Notes under the pieces: model-generated | The model's input: the letters and a program-made list of their open reading frames with translations, nothing else | What the model was told of the DNA's origin: nothing | Databases searched by the model: none | Assembly (NCBI GenBank): GCA_021802825.1 | Contig: JAJZRG010000017.1 | Coordinates: 1-64,000, forward strand | DNA: 64,000 nt | Direction: 5' to 3' | DNA from: Chloroflexota bacterium | GTDB lineage: Bacteria; Chloroflexota; Limnocylindria; Limnocylindrales; CSP1-4 | Program-made: the position numbers and the translations under genes | Shown here: positions 43,021-51,490 of the stretch, piece after piece | Layout: every line of letters starts with the position of its first letter | How positions within the stretch are numbered: position 1 is the first letter of the stretch

Positions 43021-43920
43021 CTAGACCACCGCTGCCGCGAACTGCGCCTGAAGCTCCTGCAACCGCGGATACGCGAGCTCCTCGAGTCGGCGGCGCTGCT
43101 CGGCGCGGTCAGTGGAAAGGCAGTCCTTCCACAGGGAACGGCCCGCGATCGCACCCTGTGCGCCGTTCGCGAGCGCAATCTCGAGCCGGCCCAGGAACGT
43201 GGTGTGGTCAACACCGGCCGAGAGCACGGCCCACGGGATGTCACCGAGCGCCTCGGTCACGGCGCGGCAGCCCTCCGCGGAGCCCGGATACTGGAGCTTG
43301 AGCACCTTCGCGCCACACTCGCGCGCCAGCACCGCTGCTCCGAGGACAAGGTCGCCGGACTTCGCCTCGAACTCGTCACGGTCTTCATCGGGAAGAGCGT
43401 AGGTCAGGATCTCGATGACCACGAGGGCATCCTCGCGCTCGAAATCCTCGATGACGCTGCGCATCAGCCGGGCAGTGGCCGAGTCCACGCCCTCGACGTC
43501 GGGTCGCAGGTACAGGTTCATCTTGCCTGCGGTGCCACCGAGCTCCCGGACACGGCGGGCGTTGATACCGTCAACCACGCGGCTGACCCGCAGGCCGTGG
43601 TCGCCAGTTGCGTACCCGGTCTGGTCCATGCCGACCATCAGCGCGCAGTCGCGGGCGAGGATCCCCTCGTCGACGACTTGCGGAACGGCGAACTCGGGGT
43701 CGAGGAGCACGCCGGGCGCTCGATTGCCAAGGTAGCGGACGAGGTCGAGCTTCGAGGCAACGAGGTCGCTGTCGTTCACCGGTCGATCAGGGGATTCGAT
43801 CAGAGTGCGCATCGAGCCGCGCTGGTCCATCGCGACCACGAGCATCCGTCCGCTTGCATCGCACAGCTGCTGATAGGCACGCCGCTGGGCCGTCGTCAGG
43901 CTAGTCAAAGGAGCCACCAT
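43021..43920 (-). CDS. Class I aldolase of the LacD/YihT family
   Basis: Schiff-base TIM-barrel aldolase of 299 aa. Family blocks: 'VVAMDQRGSMRTLI' (residues 28-41), 'GILARDCALMVGMDQTGYAT', 'AKVLKLQYPGSAEG' with K208 as candidate Schiff-base lysine, 'PWAVLSAGVDHTTFLGRLEI' and 'AIAGRSLW' with R261. Relatives cleave tagatose 1,6-bisphosphate or 6-deoxy-6-sulfofructose 1-phosphate. R261 is at the position of the Arg that contacts the sulfonate or phosphate end in YihT, so it is suggestive but not decisive. First gene of the aldolase-ROK-kinase operon behind a long structured leader. Confidence 0.88.
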   Translation of the reverse strand: MVAPLTSLTTAQRRAYQQLCDASGRMLVVAMDQRGSMRTLIESPDRPVNDSDLVASKLDLVRYLGNRAPGVLLDPEFAVPQVVDEGILARDCALMVGMDQTGYATGDHGLRVSRVVDGINARRVRELGGTAGKMNLYLRPDVEGVDSATARLMRSVIEDFEREDALVVIEILTYALPDEDRDEFEAKSGDLVLGAAVLARECGAKVLKLQYPGSAEGCRAVTEALGDIPWAVLSAGVDHTTFLGRLEIALANGAQGAIAGRSLWKDCLSTDRAEQRRRLEELAYPRLQELQAQFAAAVV

Positions 43921-43958
43921 CCACTCTTCCGCCTGGCGGCCGGACCGCGCAGGGATGT

Positions 43959-43970
43959 CAATCGTTTCGC
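43959..43970. promoter_or_regulatory. Secondary LacI-type operator near the aldolase start
   Basis: CAATCGTTTCGC, 39 nt upstream of the aldolase ATG and about 237 bp from the primary operator at 44196. Minus-strand TTGACA overlaps it, so a second promoter is conceivable. Confidence 0.4.
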
Positions 43971-44016
43971 TTCACACGGTTTGGCACGTCCAGACGCGAC
44001 GGGAAGTGCACCTCTG

Positions 44017-44040
44017 GCGGCGCCTGCCGGCAGGCGCCGC
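44017..44040. repeat. 24-bp perfect palindrome in the aldolase leader
   Basis: GCGGCGCCTGCC followed immediately by its exact reverse complement. On the RNA it could form a tight stem, on DNA a dyad operator. It lies in the untranslated leader between the LacI-type promoter and the aldolase start. Confidence 0.75.
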
Positions 44041-44077
44041 TCGAAGAGCCGCACGGCCAAGAGGTCGGGACGCCACG

Positions 44078-44118
44078 CTTTGGGGGCCCGATCGTTGTGC
44101 ACGATCCAGCCCCCAAAG
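44078..44118 (-). terminator. Long two-part stem-loop in the aldolase leader
   Basis: CTTTGGGGGC (44078-44087) pairs with GCCCCCAAAG (44109-44118); after a 2x2 internal loop GATCGT (44090-44095) pairs with ACGATC (44101-44106) around a 5-nt loop. Sixteen base pairs in total. It may terminate lacI read-through, attenuate the aldolase operon, or belong to a structured RNA leader. Confidence 0.6.
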
Positions 44119-44195
44119 GTGTCGATCCGGGACTGACCGTGGAGGAGCGCGGGCGTCCAGGACGGTGCTGCGCGGAGATAACTCAACAACGGTGC

Positions 44196-44240
44196 GCAAC
44201 CGTTTCGCAAACGATAGCGAACGGCGGCAGACGATGTCAA
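44196..44240 (-). promoter_or_regulatory. LacI-controlled promoter of the aldolase operon
   Basis: Minus strand: -35 TTGACA (44240-44235), 18-nt spacer, -10 TATCGT (44216-44211), then operator GCAACCGTTTCGC (44196-44208). The architecture equals that of the ABC promoter at 41494. Predicted transcript start near 44204 leaves a leader of about 285 nt. Confidence 0.75.
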
Positions 44241-44297
44241 GCAGAGGCGGTCAGCGGGAGACTCCCGCCGCACTGACTGGGCGTGCGCAGCTGCCAT

Positions 44298-45443
44298 CTA
44301 CATGGGCTGTTGACGAGCCCTCACCGGACCTGCCGCACGAACCCGGGGCCGTCGCGCGGCCTCGGCCAGCACTACCCGCTCGCTTGGCAGACGGCGCGAT
44401 GACGTCCTGTCCTGTGTCTGTGCGAGGGAGGCTGGCGCCAGCGACACGCCGCCGCCCGACGATTCGCGGACCATCAGCTTCGCTTCCAGCGACACCCGGC
44501 GGGCAGGCCGGTCGGGGTCACCCTCGATCCGGTCGATCACCATCTGCGTGGCGGTGCGACCGATCTCGTAGGTCGGCTGGGCGACCATCGTCATCTGCGG
44601 GCGCAGGAACGACGCCCAGTCCACGTCGTCGAACCCCACGTACGCGACGTCATCGGGCACCGCGAGGCCAAGTTCCTGGAGGGCGATCATCGCCCCCGCC
44701 GTCATCTGGTTGTTGCCCACGAACAGCGCGGTGGGTCGCGGGCTCCGGGACATGAGCTCGAGCACGGCCCTGCGGCTCAGGTCGGCCCTCGAGGCACCGG
44801 ACACCACCAGCGACTCGTCGAAGGGGATCCCGGCCTCCTCCAGCGCCCGGCGATAACCGCGCACGCGGCGCTCACTGGAGCTGAACACGTAGTCACCTGA
44901 AACCATGCCGATCCGACGGTGACCCTTCTCGATCAGGTGGGCGACCGCCATGTGTGCCGCCGGCTCGTTGTCGACGGCCACCAGGTCGGCACTGAGGCCA
45001 GGCACCGAGCAGTCGAACAGGACCAGGGGGTAGGCGCTGCGGCTGAGTCGGTCCAACTCGTCGTGATAGGTGCCAGCGGGGCTCAGGATGATCCCGTCGG
45101 CCCGGCGCGCTCGCAGGAGGCGAAGGTAATTCTGCTCCTGCGTCGGGTCGTCATGGGTATGGCAGAACATCACCGCGTAGCCGGCAGCGCCTGCCACGTC
45201 CTCCACTCCGCGCAGCACGTCGATGTAGAACGCGTTGACGTCGGGGACGACGAAGCCGAGGGTGCGCGACTGGTTGGTCTTGAGGGTCCGGGCGACGATG
45301 TTGGGCTCGAAGCCCAGCTCGTCGCTCGCGGCCAGAACGCGGTCCCGGAGCTTCTTCGAGACGCCTCGCGTGCCGTTGAAGACATGCGAGACGGTGCTGG
45401 TCGACACCCCGGCCCGACGAGCCACGTCTCGGGCTGTGGCCAT
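44298..45443 (-). CDS. LacI-family transcriptional repressor
   Basis: 381-aa repressor. HTH 'TARDVARRAGVSTSTVSHVF' at residues 3-22 with hinge 'PNIVARTLKTNQSRTLGF', then a type-1 sugar-binding domain ('GFVVPDVNAFYIDVLRGVED', 'ADGIILSPAGTYHDELDRLS', 'VGFDDVDWASFLRPQMTMVA'). A C-terminal tail of about 50 residues is extra. Its own promoter and the ABC and aldolase promoters share the same operator, so it is the probable local sugar-responsive repressor. Confidence 0.94.
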   Translation of the reverse strand: MATARDVARRAGVSTSTVSHVFNGTRGVSKKLRDRVLAASDELGFEPNIVARTLKTNQSRTLGFVVPDVNAFYIDVLRGVEDVAGAAGYAVMFCHTHDDPTQEQNYLRLLRARRADGIILSPAGTYHDELDRLSRSAYPLVLFDCSVPGLSADLVAVDNEPAAHMAVAHLIEKGHRRIGMVSGDYVFSSSERRVRGYRRALEEAGIPFDESLVVSGASRADLSRRAVLELMSRSPRPTALFVGNNQMTAGAMIALQELGLAVPDDVAYVGFDDVDWASFLRPQMTMVAQPTYEIGRTATQMVIDRIEGDPDRPARRVSLEAKLMVRESSGGGVSLAPASLAQTQDRTSSRRLPSERVVLAEAARRPRVRAAGPVRARQQPM

Positions 45444-45470
45444 GCGACCTGCACCTCCGTTCGCGTTCAG

Positions 45471-45520
45471 GCAACCGTTTCGAGCGATGCAGGATAGGAT
45501 CGGGGATCACGCGCCGTCAA
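45471..45520 (-). promoter_or_regulatory. Autoregulated promoter of the lacI-type gene
   Basis: Minus strand: -35 TTGACG (45520-45515), 18-nt spacer, -10 TATCCT (45496-45491), operator GCAACCGTTTCG (45471-45482) over the transcript start. Same order and spacing class as the two target promoters. The following stretch up to 45705 shows no gene. Confidence 0.65.
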
Positions 45521-45705
45521 GGTCCGCTTCACGTGCGCTTCACGGGCGGCGCGTCGCGGCCTGGTGCCCTCCGGCTGCCCCCTGTCCGGCCGCCCGACTG
45601 CCTTGAGCCTCTCGGATGGCGGCGCGGATCTCGGCCAGTCGCCGGGGCTGCCAGAGTGGCCCGGGTCTCGTCGAGCGCGCAGGTCTCCCCCGCTACACCA
45701 ACTGC

Positions 45706-46196
45706 CTACACCAGCTGCCCGGTCTCGAGCTGGAGCCGCATCCGCCACAGCTGCTCCGCGACCGACGGCGCCGCGAGGTCCAGCGCCTGCGCCGTCGCCG
45801 CGCACGCGAGGCCCGTGTCGTACGGGATGGGCGCGCCGCCGAGCTGCTCCCCCTCCGGCGGCCCGGTGCGGATCAGAGATGCGTCGAGGCCCCGCGCGCG
45901 GGCCGTCGCCAGCGCCAGGTCGCGCCGGCCGATCGCCTCCGCGCCGCAGCAGTGGAAGATGCCGTCGAGCCCCCGGTCGGCGATCCGCCGTGGACGATGA
46001 CATCCGGCGCGAAGTCGAGGACGGCGGCCCTGACCGCTTCGGCCTCCGTCAGGTCCACCGCGGGCGCGTCGGCGAAGGGTCCCGACGGCCGGACGCGATG
46101 GACAGGAGTGCACAGCTGCGCGCCGTGGCGCTCCCCGAAGACGCGGGCGATGTTGCTGCCGACGAAGCCGGTTGCCCCCGTGACGAACGCGCGCAT
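45706..46196 (-). pseudogene. NAD-dependent sugar epimerase/reductase remnant with internal deletion
   Basis: The N-terminus 'MRAFVTGATGFVGSNIARVF' is an intact Rossmann start, and the frame runs to 'FAPDVIVHGG' near 45990. The C-terminal part ('GRRDLALATARARGLDASLI' ... 'RMRLQLETGQLV') continues in another frame. The catalytic middle, about 150 residues in related RmlD/extended SDR proteins, is absent. Both a deletion and a frameshift are present, so it is non-functional. Confidence 0.75.
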
Positions 46197-46406
46197 GCGC
46201 AACCTCCTGCGGGCCGAGCATACCGGCCGGCGCGAGCCGGACCGCCGTGCGAGATACGTGCCGAGCGGCGGCCTCGGCTGCGAACATGCGCGTCGCGGAA
46301 CGTTGCCGCAACCGCTTCGCCTCGAATCCCTCGTGCCTTCGGGTGTACGCTGCGGCGTCCCAACCACGTCGGCCCGCCTCGTGCCGCGGGCCTCAGGAGG
46401 CAATCG

Positions 46407-47372
46407 ATGCGCTTGACTTCGACCCGCGCGCTGGCCTTGGCCGGCGCCGTCGCCCTGTTCGCCGGTGCGTGCACCGGCGGCTCTGCCGCGACCTCGGCCC
46501 CCGCCAGCGTCGCGCCGAGTGTCGCAGCATCGGCGTCCGCGGTCGCATCCCCGTCCGCCGCCGCCTCGGCGAGCACGGCCCCGTCCGCGTCTGCGTCCGC
46601 CGCCTCGCCGTCCGCCGCCGCAGTCGTGGCGCCGGACCGCATCAAGGCCGCGGGCAAGCTGGTCTGGTGCTCAGACATCAGCTACGCGCCCGAGGAGTTC
46701 TACGCTGCGGACGGCAAGACCGCCCAGGGCTCGGACATCGACATCGCTGCCCACATCGCGCAGGTGTGGGGCGTGACCAACCAGGTGGACAACACCTCGT
46801 TCGACTCGATCATCCTGTCGCTCAAGGCCAAGAAGTGCGACCTCATCATCTCGGGCATGAACGACACCGCCGACCGCCAGAAGGAAGTCGACTTCGTGGA
46901 CTACCTCAAGGTCGGCCAGGGCCTGCTCGTGCCGGCTGGCAACCCGAAGGGCATCCACACGCTTGAGGACCTCTCGGGCAAGAGCGTCGCGGTCCAGAAG
47001 GGCACCACGAACCTCGACGCCCTCAACGCCGCGAACGACCAGCTCAAGGCAGCGGGCAAGCCGGCCATCAACATCCAGGTCTTCACGCAGGACACGAACG
47101 CGTTCCAGCAGCTGGCCCTCGGCCGGGTGGACGCGTACTCGACCGACTCGCCGGTCGTCGCGTACTACAACAGCCTCCCGGCGAACGCCGGCAAGTTCGA
47201 GATCGGCGGCCAGCCCATCTCGCCCGCCCCCATCGGCATCGCCATGCGCAAGGACGACCCGGGCATGAAGGACGCGGTCCAGGCGGTCATCGACCAGATG
47301 TACGCCGATGGGTCGCTGGCCCAGATCGTCGCCAAGTGGGGCATGACCAACGCCGTGGTGATGCTCAAGTAG
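46407..47372 (+). CDS. Polar amino-acid ABC transporter substrate-binding lipoprotein
   Basis: Family-3 (type-2 fold) binding protein of 321 aa. Lipobox 'LFAGAC' with Cys 22 is followed by about 50 residues of Ala/Ser/Pro linker. The domain begins 'KLVWCSDISYAPEEFYAADG' and has 'DIDIAAHIAQVWGV', 'CDLIISGMNDTADRQKEVDF' and 'SVAVQKGTTNLDALNAAND'. AGGAGG 6 nt before ATG. A weak operator-like GCAACCGCTTCGC lies at 46308. Binds a polar amino acid for the adjoining importer. Confidence 0.93.
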   Translation: MRLTSTRALALAGAVALFAGACTGGSAATSAPASVAPSVAASASAVASPSAAASASTAPSASASAASPSAAAVVAPDRIKAAGKLVWCSDISYAPEEFYAADGKTAQGSDIDIAAHIAQVWGVTNQVDNTSFDSIILSLKAKKCDLIISGMNDTADRQKEVDFVDYLKVGQGLLVPAGNPKGIHTLEDLSGKSVAVQKGTTNLDALNAANDQLKAAGKPAINIQVFTQDTNAFQQLALGRVDAYSTDSPVVAYYNSLPANAGKFEIGGQPISPAPIGIAMRKDDPGMKDAVQAVIDQMYADGSLAQIVAKWGMTNAVVMLK

Positions 47373-47441
47373 CGTCGGCTCGAGGGCGGGCGCCGACCAG
47401 CGCCCGCCCGCTCCCCCTCGTCCTTCCGCTGGAGCCGCGGC

Positions 47442-48229
47442 GTGCAGTTCGACACCAACGAACTCGTCTCGTTCATGACCAACTGGTCGGTCGTCCTGCC
47501 GGCCATCGTCACCACGATCCTCATGGCGATCCTCGCCCAGCTGCTCGGCATCGTGCTCGGGCTCGTGGCAGCACTGGCGGGCCGATCCCGCAACATCGCC
47601 GTCCACGGCATCGCCGCCGTCTACGTCTGGATCTTCCGCGGGACCCCGGTCCTCGTGCAGATCATGCTGCTCTACTTCGGGGTCCCCGCGCTCCTGGGTG
47701 GCGCCGACCCGTTCCCCAACACCTACCCGTTCCTGCCGGCCATCATGAGCGGTCCGTTCGTGGCCGCGATGCTCGCCCTCGGCGTCAACGAGGGCGCCTA
47801 CATGAGCGAGATCATCCGGGCGGGCATCCTGTCGGTGGACGCTGGGCAGGCAGAGGCGGCGAAGAGCCTGGGCATGACGCCGCGCAAGACGATGTCTAGG
47901 ATCGTGCTGCCGCAGGCGATGCGGGTGATCATCCCGCCACTGGGCAACGAGTTCAACAACATGCTCAAGACCACCTCGCTCGCGTCGATGATCACCGTCA
48001 CCGAGCTCGTGATGGTCGCCCAGATGCGCTATGCGGGGACGTTCAAGCCGTTCGAGCCGCTCGTGGGCATCTCGCTCTACTACCTGGCGATGACCACGGT
48101 GTGGGGCTTCGTGCAATCGCGGATCGAGCGCAAGCTGGGGGTGGGCCTGGCCCGCAGCGATGACGAGCCGGGGTTCTGGGCGCGGACGCTCAGCATGAGC
48201 CGCGGTGCTCCGCGGGCCGGAGGCATGCG

Positions 48230-48233
<4 letters not shown>
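47442..48233 (+). CDS. Polar amino-acid ABC transporter permease
   Basis: HisM/GlnP-type permease of 263 aa. The N-terminal half holds '[20 protein letters not shown]' and '[20 protein letters not shown]'; the EAA loop is '[20 protein letters not shown]'. '[20 protein letters not shown]' is a further family block. GTG start with GGAG 7 nt upstream. It overlaps the ATPase gene by ATGA. Confidence 0.95.
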
Positions 48234-49077
<844 letters not shown>

Positions 49078-49081
<4 letters not shown>

Positions 49082-50157
49082 CCGAGCGGATCGCCATCCT
49101 GGCCGACGGCCAGCTCACCTTCGGCGACGCCAAGACCGCGTTCGGCGTCATCCGGTACGGCACGGACCGCGTTGTAGCGCTCATCGACCGGTCCAATGCC
49201 GGCCGCAGCGTCTCCGTGTGGATCGCGGTGCCGTACGAGGTGCCGATCCTCGCCACGCTCGAGGAGGCGCTCGCGCTCGAGCCCACGGTCCTGCTCATCG
49301 GGATCTCGCCGACGGGCGGCGCCCTGCCGCCGTCCTGGCGGGCGATGCTGCTCACGGCCATCCGGGCGGGGCTCTCGATCCGGTCCGGGCTGCACACGTT
49401 CCTGGGCGACGACCCGGAGCTGGCCGCGGCCGCTGCTTCGGCTGGCGTCACGATCACCGACTATCGTCGGCCGCCGGAGCGGCGCGAGTGCGCGGTGGGC
49501 CGGCGGCACCTGCCCGGCAAGCGTGTGATCCTCGCCGTGGGCTCCGACTGCGCCGTCGGCAAGATGTCGGTCTCGCTCGAGCTCGTGCGCGCGGCACGCG
49601 AGGGCGGCGATGCGGCCGTCTTCGTGCCCACCGGCCAGACCGGGATGATGATCGCGGGCTGGGGCGTGGCCGTTGACCGGCTGATCAGCGACTTCCTCAA
49701 CGGGACGGTCGAGTGGCTGGTCGAGGACGGCGAGGCGCGCGGGGACTGGGTGTTCGTGGAGGGGCAGGGGTCGATCGACCACCCGGCGTACTCGGCGGTC
49801 ACGGTGGGCCTGATCCACGGTTCCACGCCCCATGCGATGGTGCTGGTCCACAAGCCCGGCCTCGAGGACCACGACTTCACGCACGTCCCCGACCGGGTGT
49901 TCCCGCTGGCGCCGCTGCCCCTGCTGATCGACCTCCACGAGCGGCTGGCGTCGGTTGTCGCGCCATCGCGGGTGGTGGCGGTTGCGCTCAACACGTCGCT
50001 CATCGCGGATGCGGACGAGGCGCGCCGGGTCATCGCCGCCACCGAAGCCGAGACCGGCCTGCCCTGTGACGACCCGTTCCGGTTCGGGCCCGAGCGGCTC
50101 TGGCCGCGGATCCGGGCGGCCGTCGAGGCGCTGCCCTGGGTGGACGCCGCCGACTGA
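49078..50157 (+). CDS. DUF1611 protein (DgcN-like)
   Basis: 359-aa member of the DUF1611 family: an N-terminal Rossmann-like domain and a C-terminal P-loop-like domain with '[15 protein letters not shown]' (from 155), '[20 protein letters not shown]' and '[20 protein letters not shown]'. A characterised member, DgcN, N-acetylates D-glutamate for catabolism with the enolase-superfamily partner DgcA. No dgcA homologue is in this window. GTG overlaps the ATPase stop, which ties it to amino-acid import and supports a D-amino-acid role. Inferred only from family and position. Confidence 0.85.
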
Positions 50158-50181
50158 GGGCGTGCGAATGATGCCGCGCCA

Positions 50182-50410
50182 ACGCGACTCGCCGGGCGCG
50201 CGCCGCGCTCGCGGGGCTCTGGTGAGTCACGCCAGACTCGCCGGACTCGCCACGCGCTCGCCGGCCTCCGGTGAGTCACGCCAGACTCGCCGTGCGCCAT
50301 GCGCCGCACGGGCCACGGCCCGAGCCCCGGCTCCGGCCGGCGACCGGCGCTCGGCAGGCGCAGATTCGAGTCCCACGCGACTCGCCGGGCGCGCGCCGCG
50401 CTTGCGGGGC
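50182..50410. repeat. Dispersed direct repeats: 36-bp pair and 22-bp pair
   Basis: A 36-bp unit beginning ACGCGACTCGCCGGGCG occurs at 50182-50217 and 50375-50410 with one mismatch. A 22-bp unit beginning GGTGAGTCACGCCAG occurs at 50221-50242 and 50270-50291. Both contain the GACTCGCC word of the palindromes at 23.6 kb. No gene is present between 50158 and 50618. Confidence 0.8.
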
Positions 50411-50420
50411 GCCGAGCGCC

Positions 50421-50460
50421 GGCCGTCGCGGGACGGCCGTCGCGGGACGGCCGTCGCGGG
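50421..50460. repeat. 14-bp tandem repeat, three copies
   Basis: GGCCGTCGCGGGAC starts at 50421, 50435 and 50449, the last copy diverging at its end and running into the 25-bp repeat. Confidence 0.8.
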
Positions 50461-50535
50461 GCCTTGGGAACAGGGGCGTCGCGGGGCCTTGGGAACAGGG
50501 GCGTCGCGGGGCCTTGGGAACAGGGGCGTCGCGGG
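50453..50535. repeat. 25-bp tandem repeat, three copies plus partial
   Basis: Units start at 50453, 50478 and 50503 (exact period 25), with an 8-bp partial copy at 50528. Each contains GCCTTGGGAACAGGGG. A minisatellite between the DUF1611 and phosphorylase genes. Confidence 0.85.
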
Positions 50536-50618
50536 CTCCGTTGAAGGCGCTGCCGATGGCCGCGGCGCATCGTCGGGTCCTCCGCACGGATGGGACGGCA
50601 GGTGCGACGGGCTCGATC

Positions 50619-51410
50619 CTACCCGTCCGCCGCGTCGCGCTCGTGGAGGATCCGGGCCGTCTCGCAGGCCAGGTCCGCCAGCCGTTCGATCCCGGCCTCG
50701 CCGTGCTCGAACTGCGTCTGCGGGTCGAACGCAGCGCCACCCGAGACGTGGCGTGCGTTGTCGAGGATCAGTGCCACGCCGCCGGCGCGCAGCCCCCAAA
50801 CCCGGGCGAGCACGAAGATGACGCTCGCCTCCATCTCTGCCGCGACCACGTTGAGGCGCGCGAGATCGTCGAACTGGTCGCGCCACCACGACTGCCAGTA
50901 CCCGCCGTACGAGGAGCCCGGCGCAGCGTGCCCGGCGTAGAACGAGTCCGCCGACCGTGTCACGCCGACATGGTGGCGAAAGCCGAGGGCCCTGGCCGCG
51001 GCGATCGCCGCGCTGACCACCTCGTGCGAAGCGACGGCGGGGTACTCGATGGGCGCGTACAGCCGGGACGATCCATCGAGCCGCATGGCGCTGTCGAAGA
51101 TCGCCATGTCGCCGTTGCGGACGTGGTCCAGGAAGGTCCCGGCGGTGCCAACCCGCAGGAAGGTCCGCGCTCCGCAGCGCGCCAGCTCCTCGACCGCGAT
51201 AGAGGTTGACGGGGCCCCGATCCCGGTTGAGGTGCAGCTGATCGGCGTGCCGCGGTAGACGCCCGTGTAGGTGACGTACTCGCGGTTGGTCGCGACGTGT
51301 CGCGCCTCGTCCCAGCGCGTGGCGATGACCGGGACGCGGCCGGGGTCCCCGGGCAGGAGCACGATCGGGGCGACGTCGCCATCGTCGATCGCGAGGTGGT
51401 ACTGGCGCAT
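50619..51410 (-). CDS. Nucleoside phosphorylase (uridine phosphorylase-like)
   Basis: PNP/UDP-family phosphorylase of 263 aa that splits a nucleoside with phosphate into base and ribose 1-phosphate. Family blocks: 'IVLLPGDPGRVPVIATRWDE', 'STGIGAPSTSIAVEELARCG', 'FLRVGTAGTFLDHVRNGDMA' and 'VVAAEMEASVIFVLARVWGL' (substrate-binding MExE). AGGAG 5 nt before ATG fixes the start. Stands alone beside the acyl-CoA synthetase, with an 80-nt gap. Pyrimidine versus purine preference cannot be set. Confidence 0.9.
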   Translation of the reverse strand: MRQYHLAIDDGDVAPIVLLPGDPGRVPVIATRWDEARHVATNREYVTYTGVYRGTPISCTSTGIGAPSTSIAVEELARCGARTFLRVGTAGTFLDHVRNGDMAIFDSAMRLDGSSRLYAPIEYPAVASHEVVSAAIAAARALGFRHHVGVTRSADSFYAGHAAPGSSYGGYWQSWWRDQFDDLARLNVVAAEMEASVIFVLARVWGLRAGGVALILDNARHVSGGAAFDPQTQFEHGEAGIERLADLACETARILHERDAADG

Positions 51411-51490
51411 CGCAACTCCTTCACTGACACCCGTCACCCCGGACGGTCCGCCCGCCTGGGGGCAAACCCGGCGAGAGAGCCCCGATCTGA

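Noticed and set aside
44017-44118. Insertion sequence or MITE ends
   Set aside because: The palindrome and stem are not inverted copies of each other; there is no transposase and no target duplication.
30166-45520. A confirmed sulfoquinovose pathway
   Set aside because: Key diagnostic genes (GH31 sulfoquinovosidase, sulfolactaldehyde reductase) are absent in the window, and residues do not separate this from mannose or tagatose enzymes. Kept as a hypothesis only.
46671-48116. Minus-strand frame of 481 codons, very His/Asp/Glu-rich
   Set aside because: Antisense to the binding protein and permease genes, which carry clear family motifs.
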